Source: Bradyrhizobium arachidis
Lineage (GTDB): Bacteria > Pseudomonadota > Alphaproteobacteria > Rhizobiales > Xanthobacteraceae
Assembly (NCBI RefSeq): GCF_024758505.1
Contig: NZ_CP077970.1
Coordinates: 6,014,001-6,078,000 of the forward strand
Reading direction: 5' to 3'
DNA length: 64,000 nt
The position numbers and the translations under genes were made by a program. This document shows positions 35,056-43,800 of the stretch, piece by piece. Each line of letters starts with the position of its first letter. The stretch's first letter is position 1. The notes beneath the pieces are model-generated. The model did not search any database, was not told the origin of the DNA, and worked only from the letters and a program-made list of their open reading frames with translations.

Positions 35056-35420
35056 TCGCCGTCTCCTTCCGCAATCGCCGCGGTCGCCGTTCTATCTCTT
35101 GAGACGACTCGTGTTGCAACCAGCCGCGCAGAGCGGCCGGCGGCTGCGAGCGCCACAGCTTCGGCCACCGATCCCGTGCCGAATGTTTCATTGATGCGCT
35201 CGGATTGGGTTGGCGTCGCGATGTCGGTCAGTCGTTCCGCCGGAACAGCCCTGATCGGGAGGCCTAGCTCGCGCGCGAGCAACGCCAAAGCATCGTCTTT
35301 CGCTTTGTCGCTGACGGTCGCGATGGCCGCGACACCTTCGGCCCCGCCGGCAGCGATGAGCGCCTCGCGTAGCGAAGCGACCGTCACATCGCGCCTGAAT
35401 CCGAAGCCTGCGACCCTCAT
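35052..35420 (-). CDS. cobE: CobE/CbiG C-terminal-like cobalamin biosynthesis protein
   Basis: A 122-residue small protein matching CobE, the stand-alone form of the CbiG C-terminal domain. The N-terminal pattern [21 protein letters not shown] and the segments [19 protein letters not shown] and [15 protein letters not shown] are typical. CobE is required in the aerobic pathway near C20 deacylation, but its exact reaction is less settled than that of its neighbours. The chosen ATG at 35420 overlaps the cobL stop (ATGA); a Met five codons upstream is less likely. The stop overlaps the start of cobM. Confidence 0.88.
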   Translation of the reverse strand: MRVAGFGFRRDVTVASLREALIAAGGAEGVAAIATVSDKAKDDALALLARELGLPIRAVPAERLTDIATPTQSERINETFGTGSVAEAVALAAAGRSARLVATRVVSRDRTATAAIAEGDGE

Positions 35421-36598
35421 CGGACCACGCTCCATTGCACGACCGGCCGCACCGCCTCCCAGGAGCGGTAGCGGCCGAGCGGCGCGGCATGGGCGATGTC
35501 GACCCGCATCAACTCGCCGCCATGGCGCCGATGCAGGTCGGTCAGAAGCGTTTCGGTCTCCAAGGTCACGCTATGCGCTACCAGTCGCGCCCCTGTCGCG
35601 GAGCGCGACCAGACCACATCGAACAGCGTGACATCGAGGCCGCCGCCGATGAACACCGCGTCCGGCGCCGCGAGACCGGCGAGCGCATCCGGTGCAGTTC
35701 CCTCAATCACGGTGATCCGATGCGCGAGACCAAAGGTCTCGGCATTGCGCTGGATGTTTTCGGCGCGGTCAGCGCGCGCCTCGACCGCGACCGCCGTTCC
35801 CCCGCACAGCGACCACTCTACGGAGATCGAGCCGGAGCCGGCGCCGATGTCCCACAGGCTTTCGCCGGGACGCGGCGACAGCGCCGACAGCGCCAGCGCG
35901 CGCATCGGCCGCTTGGTGATCTGGCCGTCATGGACGAAGAGATCGTCCGATAGCCCCGAGCTGCGCGCGAGCCCCTGCGCCCCCCTCGCCTCCAGCGCGA
36001 CCGCGACGAGGTTGTCGCCGGTCTCGACTGTGTAGCTGTCGGCCCGATGCTGTCTGATGGATTCGCGCGTGCCGCCAAGCGCCGAGAGGCTCCACATCGA
36101 CGATGCGCCCCAGCCACGGTCCGTCAGCCATCGTGCGAGATCGCCCGCCGCCTTGCCGTCACGCACGAGACAGATGATTTGTGCTCCGCGTGTCAGATGC
36201 GGCATCAGGCGTTCGAAGGGCGCAGCATGCAAACCAAGACACACGGCGTTCTCCAGGCGCCAGCCCAGCCGTGCCGCCACGAGTGAAAATGTGGAGGGCG
36301 CGGGGCGCGCGACCCACTCATCCGCTCCCAGCTTCTCCGCCAATACCGCGCCGACGCCATGCCAGAACGGATCACCGGAGGCGAGCACGGCCGTTGGATG
36401 GCCGCGACGGCTCAGCACGCAGTCCACATCGAACGGCACGGACCATGCCCGGCCGCGGCTCGTCACGCCCGCGAGCGCGAGATGGCGCTCGCCGCCAAAC
36501 ACGGTTTCGGCGTCGGAGAGTGCCTTTCGACTTGCTTCGGACAGCCCCGCAAGGCCATCTTCCCCGATGCCGATGATGGTCAACCAGGGACTAGCCAC
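35417..36598 (-). CDS. cobL: Precorrin-6Y C5,15-methyltransferase (decarboxylating)
   Basis: A 393-residue two-domain enzyme, a fusion of CbiE-like and CbiT-like methyltransferases, that methylates C5 and C15 and decarboxylates the C12 acetate to give precorrin-8X. The N-terminal domain begins WLTIIGIGEDGLAGLSEASR and has LASGDPFWHGVGAVL. The C-terminal domain has the SAM motif LWDIGAGSGSISVEW and PDAVFIGGGLD. The GTG at 36598 has GAGGG about nine nt upstream; in-frame ATGs at 36613 and 36637 would overlap cobK, which starts on the other strand at 36600. Confidence 0.95.
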   Translation of the reverse strand: MASPWLTIIGIGEDGLAGLSEASRKALSDAETVFGGERHLALAGVTSRGRAWSVPFDVDCVLSRRGHPTAVLASGDPFWHGVGAVLAEKLGADEWVARPAPSTFSLVAARLGWRLENAVCLGLHAAPFERLMPHLTRGAQIICLVRDGKAAGDLARWLTDRGWGASSMWSLSALGGTRESIRQHRADSYTVETGDNLVAVALEARGAQGLARSSGLSDDLFVHDGQITKRPMRALALSALSPRPGESLWDIGAGSGSISVEWSLCGGTAVAVEARADRAENIQRNAETFGLAHRITVIEGTAPDALAGLAAPDAVFIGGGLDVTLFDVVWSRSATGARLVAHSVTLETETLLTDLHRRHGGELMRVDIAHAAPLGRYRSWEAVRPVVQWSVVR

Positions 36599-36599
36599 G

Positions 36600-37343
36600 A
36601 TGCGCGCCCTCATTCTGGGCGGAACGCGCGATGCCAATCTGCTCGCAGACGAGGTTGCGCGCGCTGGACTCGACGCCGTCTATTCCTACGGCGGGCGCAC
36701 CCGTGCGCCGGCCGATCAGAAGCTGCCGACCCGCATCGGCGGCTTTGGCGGACCGAACGGCCTCGCCAACTACATCCGCGAGGCCGGCATCACGCATATC
36801 GTCGACGCGACGCATCCCTTTGCGGCCGAGATGAGCCGCAATGCGGCGGCGGCTTGCGCAGAGACCGGCACGCCGCTGCTCGCGCTCGAACGTGCGCCAT
36901 GGGCGAGGACAACCGGAGACAACTGGATCGAGGTCGCCGATATCGACGCCGCGGTTGCGGCGTTGCCGGAAACCAGGACGCGCGTGTTCCTCGCCATCGG
37001 ACGGCAGCATATCGCGCCGTTCAGCGCGAAGCCGCAGCATGCCTATACGTTGCGGTTCGTCGATCCGCCGGAAGGCCCGTTGCCGTTCGACGCCGATGTC
37101 ATCGTGTCGCGTGGCCCGTTCACGCTGGAGGCCGAGCTCGACATGATGCGCACGCGCGGCATCGCGTGGGTCGTCGCCCGCAATTCGGGCGGCGACGGCG
37201 CGCGCGCCAAGATCGACGCGGCGCGCGCCCTGGGACTGCCTGTCATCCTGCTGTCGCGGCCAAAGCTGCCCGAGCGATTGCGGGTGGAAAGCGTTGGCGA
37301 GGTCATGCAATGGCTCGGTCATCGGGCCTGCCTCGGCGCATAG
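36600..37343 (+). CDS. cobK: Precorrin-6A reductase
   Basis: A 247-residue NADPH-dependent reductase converting precorrin-6A to precorrin-6B. It begins MRALILGGTRDANLLADEVA and has YSYGGRTRAP, RIGGFGGPNGLANYI, VDATHPFAAEMSRNAAAAC, FLAIGRQH and VVARNSGGDGARAKIDAARAL, all family hallmarks. It is the only gene on the plus strand within the main leftward cob series. Its ATG lies one base from the cobL GTG, and its 3' end overlaps cobJ by 25 bp. The ribosome-binding site is weak (AGGG about 11 nt upstream), and any promoter must lie inside cobL. The longer plus-strand frame from 36057 is the shadow of cobL. Confidence 0.95.
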   Translation: MRALILGGTRDANLLADEVARAGLDAVYSYGGRTRAPADQKLPTRIGGFGGPNGLANYIREAGITHIVDATHPFAAEMSRNAAAACAETGTPLLALERAPWARTTGDNWIEVADIDAAVAALPETRTRVFLAIGRQHIAPFSAKPQHAYTLRFVDPPEGPLPFDADVIVSRGPFTLEAELDMMRTRGIAWVVARNSGGDGARAKIDAARALGLPVILLSRPKLPERLRVESVGEVMQWLGHRACLGA

Positions 37344-38053
37344 ACGAAACGGCCGACGCGGCGCGTCGACGAATTGCCGACGATCACCAGCGTCCGCATG
37401 TCGGCCATCTCGGGCCTCGCATCACGTAGGGCAACCGTCTCGATCCGCTCATCGGGTGTGCTGACTGCGCGTGCGAAGATCGCGATCCGTTCGCCGCAAC
37501 CCGCATCATTCAGGATCTCTAATGCGCGACCAAATCCCTCGGGCCGGCTCGCCGAGCGCGGATTGTATAGCGCGATGGCGAAATCGGCTTCAGCCGCAAG
37601 CCGCAGCCGCCTCTCGATCACAGCCCATGGCTTGAGATTGTCGGAGAGATTGATCGCGCAAAAATCATGGCCGAGCGGCGCGCCTGCGCGCGCCGCCGCC
37701 GCCAGCATCGCGGTCACGCCGGGCAGCACGCGGATCGTAAGCGCCTGCCATTGCGGCTTATGCTCCAGCGCCTCGAAGACGGCTGACGCCATCGCAAAAA
37801 CGCCGGGATCGCCCGAGGACACCACGACGACGTGGCGACCTTCGGACGCCAGCCGCAGCGCCTCGCTTGCGCGCTGCAGCTCGACGCGATTGTCGGAAGG
37901 GTGCAGCGTCAGCCCATCGCGCAGTTGCACGCGAGCGACATAGGGCCCGTAGCCGACGATGTCGGTCGCGACCGCGAGCGCCGCGGTGACCTCGGGCGTG
38001 ACCATGGCGTCGTCGCCCGGGCCAAGTCCCGCGATGGTCAGCGTGCCCGTCAT
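37319..38053 (-). CDS. cobJ: Precorrin-3B C17-methyltransferase
   Basis: A 244-residue SAM methyltransferase that methylates C17 and drives ring contraction to precorrin-4. Motifs are TIAGLGPGDDAMVTPEVTAAL, DIVGYGPYVARV, VVSSGDPGVFAMASAVFEAL, RVLPGVTAMLAAAARAGAPLGHDFCAI and NLSDNLKPW. Its ATG overlaps the cobI stop (ATGA). The last 25 bp run antisense to the end of cobK. A transcript continuing leftward to cobL would carry the full antisense of cobK. Confidence 0.95.
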   Translation of the reverse strand: MTGTLTIAGLGPGDDAMVTPEVTAALAVATDIVGYGPYVARVQLRDGLTLHPSDNRVELQRASEALRLASEGRHVVVVSSGDPGVFAMASAVFEALEHKPQWQALTIRVLPGVTAMLAAAARAGAPLGHDFCAINLSDNLKPWAVIERRLRLAAEADFAIALYNPRSASRPEGFGRALEILNDAGCGERIAIFARAVSTPDERIETVALRDARPEMADMRTLVIVGNSSTRRVGRFVYAPRQAR

Positions 38054-38778
38054 TCAGTGACCTCGCTCCGCCCCTGCCCGTGCACCAGCACGATCGCAAA
38101 ATAGGGACAGTCGGCTTCGTCAACGTCGACCAGCCGCGCGACGCGCTCGCCGGGCATGGTGCCGCGCTCGACCAGCCATGCGTCCGGCAACCGGCCCGCC
38201 GAGGCGAGCGCACGGCGAACCTTTGCGAGGTTGCGCCCGGTCTTCATGACGACGAGCGCGTCGGAACTTCGCATCCGTCGCTCGAGTTCGTCTTCGGCCA
38301 ACGTGCCCATCAGCACCGTCGTCACGTCGTCGCCCAGCGCGATCGGCCGGCCGACGGCGTTCCAGCAGCCCGCCATCCCCGGAATCCCTGCGATCACCTC
38401 GATCTCGACGCGGCCCTGCAGGCGGGCGTGCAGATGCATGAACGAACCGTAGAAATAGGGATCGCCCTCGCAGAGCACGACGACGTCGACCGCCCGCGCC
38501 AGCCGCGCCAGACGTTCCGCCCATTCGTCGTAAAAACCCGCAAGCAGCCGGATGTAATCGGGATGATCGAAAGCGATTTCGGTCGTGACCGGATACTCCA
38601 TCGGGTATTCTGCGACGTCGGCCGCCAGCATGCCCTCGACGATGCGCCGTGCCTGGCCGGGACGCCCTTTCTTGCGGAAATAGGCGACGTGCTTGGCCGT
38701 GCGCACCGTGCGATCGGCGCGCACGCTCATCAGATCCGGATCGCCTGGCCCGAGGCCGCAGCAGATGATACGGCCCAT
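38050..38778 (-). CDS. cobI: Precorrin-2 C20-methyltransferase
   Basis: A 242-residue SAM methyltransferase giving precorrin-3A. It begins MGRIICCGLGPGDPDLMSVRAD and shows VAYFRKKGRPGQARRIVEGML, YPMEYPVTTEI, VVLCEGDPYFYGSFMHLHARL and EVIAGIPGMAGCWNAVG, all characteristic. The chosen ATG at 38778 is two bases after the cobH stop. The longer frame to 39045 is shadow coding over cobH. The stop overlaps the cobJ start. Confidence 0.95.
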   Translation of the reverse strand: MGRIICCGLGPGDPDLMSVRADRTVRTAKHVAYFRKKGRPGQARRIVEGMLAADVAEYPMEYPVTTEIAFDHPDYIRLLAGFYDEWAERLARLARAVDVVVLCEGDPYFYGSFMHLHARLQGRVEIEVIAGIPGMAGCWNAVGRPIALGDDVTTVLMGTLAEDELERRMRSSDALVVMKTGRNLAKVRRALASAGRLPDAWLVERGTMPGERVARLVDVDEADCPYFAIVLVHGQGRSEVTE

Positions 38779-38780
38779 CA

Positions 38781-39410
38781 CTATTCGCTCCGGCTCGCGA
38801 GTGCATTGACGGCGGCAACAGTGATCGCGGAGCCACCGAGCCGGCCTTCGACGGTGAGCGCAGGCGCCGGCGGATTTTGCATCAATGCCGCCTTGGACTC
38901 GGCCGCGCCGACGAAACCGACGGGGCAGCCGATAATCGCCGCCGGCCTCGGACAGCTTTGGTCCTCGAGCATGTTGAGCAGGTGAAACAGCGCGGTCGGC
39001 GCGTTGCCGATGGCGACGATTGCGCCCTCGAGGCGCGGCCGCCACAGTTCGAGCGCGGCCGCGGACCGCGTGTTGCCCATGGATTTTGCGAGATCTGGCA
39101 CGGCGGGATCGCCGAGGGTGCAGATCACGGCGTTCCCGGCCGGCAGGCGCGCGCGCGTAATCCCTTCCGACACCATGCGCGCGTCGCAGAGGATCGGCGC
39201 GCCCCTCTGCAACGCCGCGCGCGCGGCCGCCGCCATATCAGGCGTAAAACGGACATGAGCCTCCAGCCCGATCATTCCGGCCGCATGAATCATGCGCACG
39301 ACCACCGGCTCCTCGTCCGGCGTGAAGCGGCCGAGATGCGCCTCGGACCGGATAGTCGCAAAGGACTTTTGGTAGATCGCAGCGCCGTCGGTTTCGTAAA
39401 CATGCGGCAT
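38781..39410 (-). CDS. cobH: Precorrin-8X methylmutase
   Basis: A 209-residue enzyme that moves a methyl group from C11 to C12 to give hydrogenobyrinate. The active-site histidine lies in RMIHAAGMIGLEAHVRF. Other family segments are GAPILCDARMVSEGI, LEGAIVAIGNAPTALFHLL and AAIIGCPVGFVGAAESKAAL. The ATG at 39410 overlaps the cobG stop (ATGA); another Met two codons upstream (39416) is possible. A TAG stop leaves two bases before cobI. Confidence 0.95.
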   Translation of the reverse strand: MPHVYETDGAAIYQKSFATIRSEAHLGRFTPDEEPVVVRMIHAAGMIGLEAHVRFTPDMAAAARAALQRGAPILCDARMVSEGITRARLPAGNAVICTLGDPAVPDLAKSMGNTRSAAALELWRPRLEGAIVAIGNAPTALFHLLNMLEDQSCPRPAAIIGCPVGFVGAAESKAALMQNPPAPALTVEGRLGGSAITVAAVNALASRSE

Positions 39411-40558
39411 CAGCATCCTCCGACGATCGAGGGGCTTGCGAGGATGCTGTCGGCGCTCAGCCCGCGCAGGACGGGCGCATCGCGCGTCGTGCCGTTGCTG
39501 ACGAGGTCGTATCCGGCGCCGGTCGCAACCAGCGTAATCGAGGCCGGACCGGAATGCGCGCAGCCCTTGGCGCAGCCGGAGACGTGCAGATGCGCATCGG
39601 GCGCAATGTGCGGCGCCAGCGTGACCGCCAGCTCGCGCGTATCGGCATGCGCCTCACGGCAGCGGGGGGCACCGCTACAGGCGATTGCGCGCAGCAAGGG
39701 ATCATCCGAGCGTGTGATGAGGTCATCATGGCTGCGCATCGCGTGCAGCCCTTCGAGCAACAGCATCCGCCACGGCGTCATACGCAGCGCGGGCGCAAGA
39801 CGCGCGAGATGATGAAGCGCGGAAGGTGTCAGTTGTCCGAAGGCTGCGCCGACCAGCGCGCCTTGCGGACAAAGGCCGGGCAGTGCACTGGCCATCACCG
39901 GTGCGGGTTCAGCATGGCCACGCAACGCGTCAGGCAATTTTGCGCCATCGCGAAGATGTGCCGCCATCCGCCCTCGCCCGCCCGACGCTATGAACCACTC
40001 CGCCAGCGCCAGCACCGCAGCGACTGCGTCCGCCCGTGAAACCGGACAACCAAATTCCGCGCCATCCGCGCGCACGATCAGGTGCCCCGCGGGATCGCGT
40101 TCGATCCGTACATCGGCTGATGCGGCCGCGAGCGCGCCTTCTGTCCCCTCGTCGATCGCAAAGCCGAACTTGGTCGGAAGGTCGAGAGCGCAATCGCTGA
40201 GTGCCTGTTCGAATTCGGCCGCCAGCGAAGGCGTGTCGTCGCCAACACGCCAGAACGGCGACACCAGCACGTTGCGCCGCCGCTCGGTCTCTGTGTCAGC
40301 GTCGAGCAGCCCCAGTCGCGCAAGGCCGTCGAGCAGAGGGCGATGCCCGGCATCGCCGACGCCGCGGATCTGGAGATTGGCACGACTGGTCAGGTCGATC
40401 AGGCCATTGCCATGGCGCTCGGCCAGATCGGCGATGCCGGCTGCCTGCTGCGCCGAAAGCCTGCCGCCATAGGGGCGGACGCGGACCACGAGCCCATCGC
40501 CCGAGAGCATCGGCCGCAGCGCGCCGGGGCACCAGCCCTTGATCGCGGCGTCGCTCAT
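39410..40558 (-). CDS. cobG: Precorrin-3B synthase (oxygen-dependent, Fe-S monooxygenase)
   Basis: A 382-residue member of the nitrite/sulfite-reductase-like fold that uses O2 to hydroxylate C20 of precorrin-3A. Its presence marks the aerobic pathway. It begins with the motif KGWCPGALRPMLSGDGLVVRVRP, then has LTSRANLQIRGV, and the iron-sulfur cysteines appear in ACSGAPRCREAHAD and HVSGCAKGCAHSGP. The ATG at 40558 overlaps the cobN stop, and the stop overlaps cobH. The length is typical of rhizobial CobG. Confidence 0.95.
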   Translation of the reverse strand: MSDAAIKGWCPGALRPMLSGDGLVVRVRPYGGRLSAQQAAGIADLAERHGNGLIDLTSRANLQIRGVGDAGHRPLLDGLARLGLLDADTETERRRNVLVSPFWRVGDDTPSLAAEFEQALSDCALDLPTKFGFAIDEGTEGALAAASADVRIERDPAGHLIVRADGAEFGCPVSRADAVAAVLALAEWFIASGGRGRMAAHLRDGAKLPDALRGHAEPAPVMASALPGLCPQGALVGAAFGQLTPSALHHLARLAPALRMTPWRMLLLEGLHAMRSHDDLITRSDDPLLRAIACSGAPRCREAHADTRELAVTLAPHIAPDAHLHVSGCAKGCAHSGPASITLVATGAGYDLVSNGTTRDAPVLRGLSADSILASPSIVGGC

Positions 40559-43500
40559 GAGGCCTCCCGCAGCGCGGCCGCAATCGAGTTGCGGCGTGTC
40601 TTCCAGAGCGAAGCCTCATGCAGGCGGCTGAAGCAGGTTTCCATCGCGGCCAGCGCCGCAGGGTTCTCCCGCGCCATGAACGTGCGGACCTCGTCGGCGG
40701 CGAGCGTCGCGTCAAAATAGAGATCGAACAGATGCGGCGGCACGGCGCCGGCGAGATGCGCGAACGCCGCCATGTGCTCCAGCGTCGCCGCAATTTCGGC
40801 CGCGCCCCGAAAACCGTGGCGCATCATGCCGGCGATCCAGTCCGGATTGGCGGCCCGCGCCCGCACCACGCGCGCGATCTCCTCGGGCAACGCGCGCGCC
40901 CGCGGCTGATCGGGGCGCGTAGAGTCCAGATGATAGAGCGCGGGGGTGGCGCCGCCGAGCCGCGCGGCCGCGGCGGCAATGCCGGCTTCATGCGCGGCAT
41001 AGTCCGCGGCCAACAGCAGGTCGGTTTCCGGCAGATCCTGGGTATGAACGAATGTATCGGCCGAAGCGAGACGCGCCTCGATGCCGGCGCGGTCCGCCTG
41101 TATCGCGCCGTCCGACGAGAACGCCCAGGACGACGCCGACAGCCAGGCCTCGCCGGCCGCGTCGCGCGACTCCGGCGTAAAGATATCAGGCACCGAAGCT
41201 GCGCCGACACCGTAATGTCCGGGACGCGGGCCGAACACGCGTGCGGCGCGATGACGATAAGGATTCTCCTCGCCCTCATCCTCGCGCGCGGACAGCACTT
41301 CAGCCGCGGCCTCGAACAATTGTGCGAGCGTGGAGAAAACATCGCGGAACAGGCCGGAGACGCGCAGGGTGACGTCGATGCGGGGACGGCCGAGTTCGGC
41401 CGGCGCGATGATGTCAAAACCCGTCACCCGCCCCGATCCGTGGTCCCAGCGCGGCGTGAGACCCGCCAGATGCAGGGCCATCGCAAAATCCTCGCCCGCC
41501 GTGCGCATCGTAGAGGAGCCCCAGAGATCGACGACGATCCCTTTTGGCCAGTCACCATGATCCTGCAGGTGACGGCGCAGCAATTCTTCCGCGAGCTTGA
41601 TGCCCTGCGCATGCGCGGACGGCGTCGGCACCGCGCGCGGATCGACGGCGAACAAATTGCGCCCGGTGGGCAGCACGTCCTGTCGCCCGCGATAGGGCGA
41701 ACCCGACGGTCCCGGCGCAACACGCCCGCCCGCGAGCGCAGCGAGCAACGCGCCCTTCTCCGCCTCCCCGCACGCGCCGCGGCCGAACACGTGGAGGCCG
41801 TCGCCAAACTGGCTTTCCTTGAGATCGCAGACGAAGCGATCGATCCGTGGAATGGCCTCCGCCGATGCGGCTGACGCATCGAGACCCAGATCGTCTTCGA
41901 GGCCCGCAGCACGCGCTTCGTCGCGGATCGCTCCGATCAGGCGCTGGCGGCGCGCGGGATCGAGGCCATCGGCGGTCGAATATTCGTCGAGCAGCCGCTC
42001 CAGCCGGCGCAGGTCTTCCGGCACGGCGGCCTCGACCAAGGGCGGCGGCAGATGGCCGATCGTGACGGCACTGATCCGCCGCTTGGCCTGTGCCGCTTCG
42101 CCGGGATCGTTGACAATGAAGGGATAGATGACCGGCAGATCGCCGGTCAGCGCATCCGGCCAGCAGGCCGACGACAGCGCGACGGACTTGCCGGGCAGCC
42201 ATTCCAGCGTGCCATGCGCGCCCATGTGGATGACCGCATCGATCCCCGGATGCCGGAGCCACAGATAGAACGCGACATAAGCGTGGCGCGGCGTACGTGC
42301 GAGATCATGATAGTCGGCATCGCGATGCCCGACCTCTCCGCGCTCCGGCTGGACCGCGATGAGCGCGTTGCCGGAGCGGATCGCAGCGAAACGGAATTCG
42401 CCATCACGACAAGCCGGGTCGTCCTCAGGCGCGCCCCAGGCACTGGCGAGATCGTCCTGCAACTGGCGCGGAAGGCGGGACAGCGCTTCGCGATAGTCGG
42501 CGACGTCCCAAGTCAAATGTTGCTGCAACAGGGCATCGCCGAGCGCACCCGCCGCTTCGATCTCGAAACCGGCCTCACCGAGATCAGTGAGCAGCGCCTC
42601 GACGGAGGCGAGCGCGTCGAGCCCGACGGCATGTGCAATCTGGTGCGGACGGCCCGGATAATTCGAGAGCACGATCGCCAGCCGCTTCTCGCCGGCTTGT
42701 TTTGTCGCAAGGCGATGCCAGGCCGCGACCTTGGCCGCGACCGCATCGACCCTCTCGTCATCGGCTTGATGCGCCAGGTGCGCAAACTGCAGATCGGGAT
42801 CGCGCGTGCCTGATGACTTGAAGCTGACCACGCCGGCAAACAGACGGCCGTCCACTTCCGGCAGCACCACATGCATTGCAAGGTCGCCCGGCGAGAGACC
42901 GCGCTGTGATGAGGCCCAATCGTCACGGCGAGCCGTGGACAACGCGACCTGGAAGACCGGGCAGGCTGCAGCGTCAAACGGCGTCCGGCCGTCGTCGCCG
43001 ATCGCGGAGAATGCGGTCGCATTCACGATCACCGCCGGCGGATGTTTTTCGACATGCGCGCGCAGCCAGTCCGCCACATCAGGCGCCTTCAGCGAAGTGA
43101 CGAAGAGGCCGTAGGCGTCAAATCCCTTTTGCCTCAACGCTGCGATCAACGCGTCGATCGGTCCCGTATCGGCGGCCGTGAGATAGGAGCGATAGAAGCT
43201 GACCAGTGCGCGAGGCCGGCCATCGAATGCCGGAGTGGTCACGCGACCGCGAGCTGGGTCGTAGAAGCCGATCTCGGGAACATCCAATTCGCCGACGACG
43301 GGTCCCGCATAAAGTCCCGACGCCAGCGCGAGCTGCGCGATGGCTGCCTGTGCCGCGACCGGCCCGCCCTTGTCACAGAGTGCCTTGAGCCGCCTGAGCG
43401 TCGAAGCCGGCAGGGTCGAAAATGCATCCAGCCGCTCGTCGTCACGGCCATCTCCCGGCAGCACGGCGAGCACGATGTTGCGGTCCTTTGCCAGGCGATG

Positions 43501-43800
43501 CAGCGCCGCCAGCCCATACGGCCAATAGGACTCGCCGCCGATCAGCCGCACGAGAATGCCGCGCGCCTGCGACAGGGTCCGCTCAATATAGGTATCGACC
43601 GACAGCGGATGGCGCAGCTCGGCAAGATTGGCAAGCCGCAGCGACGGCAGGCTGTTCCGCCCTCGCCGCCAGCCCACAGCGAAGGCCGCAAGATCGCTGT
43701 CCGAGAACGAGAGCACCACGAGATCGGCCGCGTCCTGGCCGATGTCTCGTGGCGTTGCGGTCTCCTCGAGACCGCGGCTCTCGCGGAAGACGACGTGCAT
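40555..43800 (-). CDS. cobN: Cobaltochelatase large subunit
   Basis: A 1081-residue subunit of the ATP-dependent cobalt chelatase that inserts Co(II) into hydrogenobyrinic acid a,c-diamide. It starts MHVVFRESRGLEET with ATG at 43800 overlapping the cobW stop (ATGA); the longer frame is shadow of cobW. Characteristic stretches are LVRLIGGESYWPYGL, LVSFYRSYLTAADTGPIDAL, VIHMGAHGTLEWLPGKSVALS, YPFIVNDPGEAAQAKRR and VVDLWGSSTMRTAGEDFAMAL. The AAA+ partners CobS and CobT are not encoded in this window and must lie elsewhere. Confidence 0.96.
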   Translation of the reverse strand: MHVVFRESRGLEETATPRDIGQDAADLVVLSFSDSDLAAFAVGWRRGRNSLPSLRLANLAELRHPLSVDTYIERTLSQARGILVRLIGGESYWPYGLAALHRLAKDRNIVLAVLPGDGRDDERLDAFSTLPASTLRRLKALCDKGGPVAAQAAIAQLALASGLYAGPVVGELDVPEIGFYDPARGRVTTPAFDGRPRALVSFYRSYLTAADTGPIDALIAALRQKGFDAYGLFVTSLKAPDVADWLRAHVEKHPPAVIVNATAFSAIGDDGRTPFDAAACPVFQVALSTARRDDWASSQRGLSPGDLAMHVVLPEVDGRLFAGVVSFKSSGTRDPDLQFAHLAHQADDERVDAVAAKVAAWHRLATKQAGEKRLAIVLSNYPGRPHQIAHAVGLDALASVEALLTDLGEAGFEIEAAGALGDALLQQHLTWDVADYREALSRLPRQLQDDLASAWGAPEDDPACRDGEFRFAAIRSGNALIAVQPERGEVGHRDADYHDLARTPRHAYVAFYLWLRHPGIDAVIHMGAHGTLEWLPGKSVALSSACWPDALTGDLPVIYPFIVNDPGEAAQAKRRISAVTIGHLPPPLVEAAVPEDLRRLERLLDEYSTADGLDPARRQRLIGAIRDEARAAGLEDDLGLDASAASAEAIPRIDRFVCDLKESQFGDGLHVFGRGACGEAEKGALLAALAGGRVAPGPSGSPYRGRQDVLPTGRNLFAVDPRAVPTPSAHAQGIKLAEELLRRHLQDHGDWPKGIVVDLWGSSTMRTAGEDFAMALHLAGLTPRWDHGSGRVTGFDIIAPAELGRPRIDVTLRVSGLFRDVFSTLAQLFEAAAEVLSAREDEGEENPYRHRAARVFGPRPGHYGVGAASVPDIFTPESRDAAGEAWLSASSWAFSSDGAIQADRAGIEARLASADTFVHTQDLPETDLLLAADYAAHEAGIAAAAARLGGATPALYHLDSTRPDQPRARALPEEIARVVRARAANPDWIAGMMRHGFRGAAEIAATLEHMAAFAHLAGAVPPHLFDLYFDATLAADEVRTFMARENPAALAAMETCFSRLHEASLWKTRRNSIAAALREAS

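Noticed and set aside
34273..35191. Upstream extension of the cobB open frame
   Set aside because: It overlaps cobM completely in another frame; the GTGA overlap and the P-loop position fix the start at 34273.
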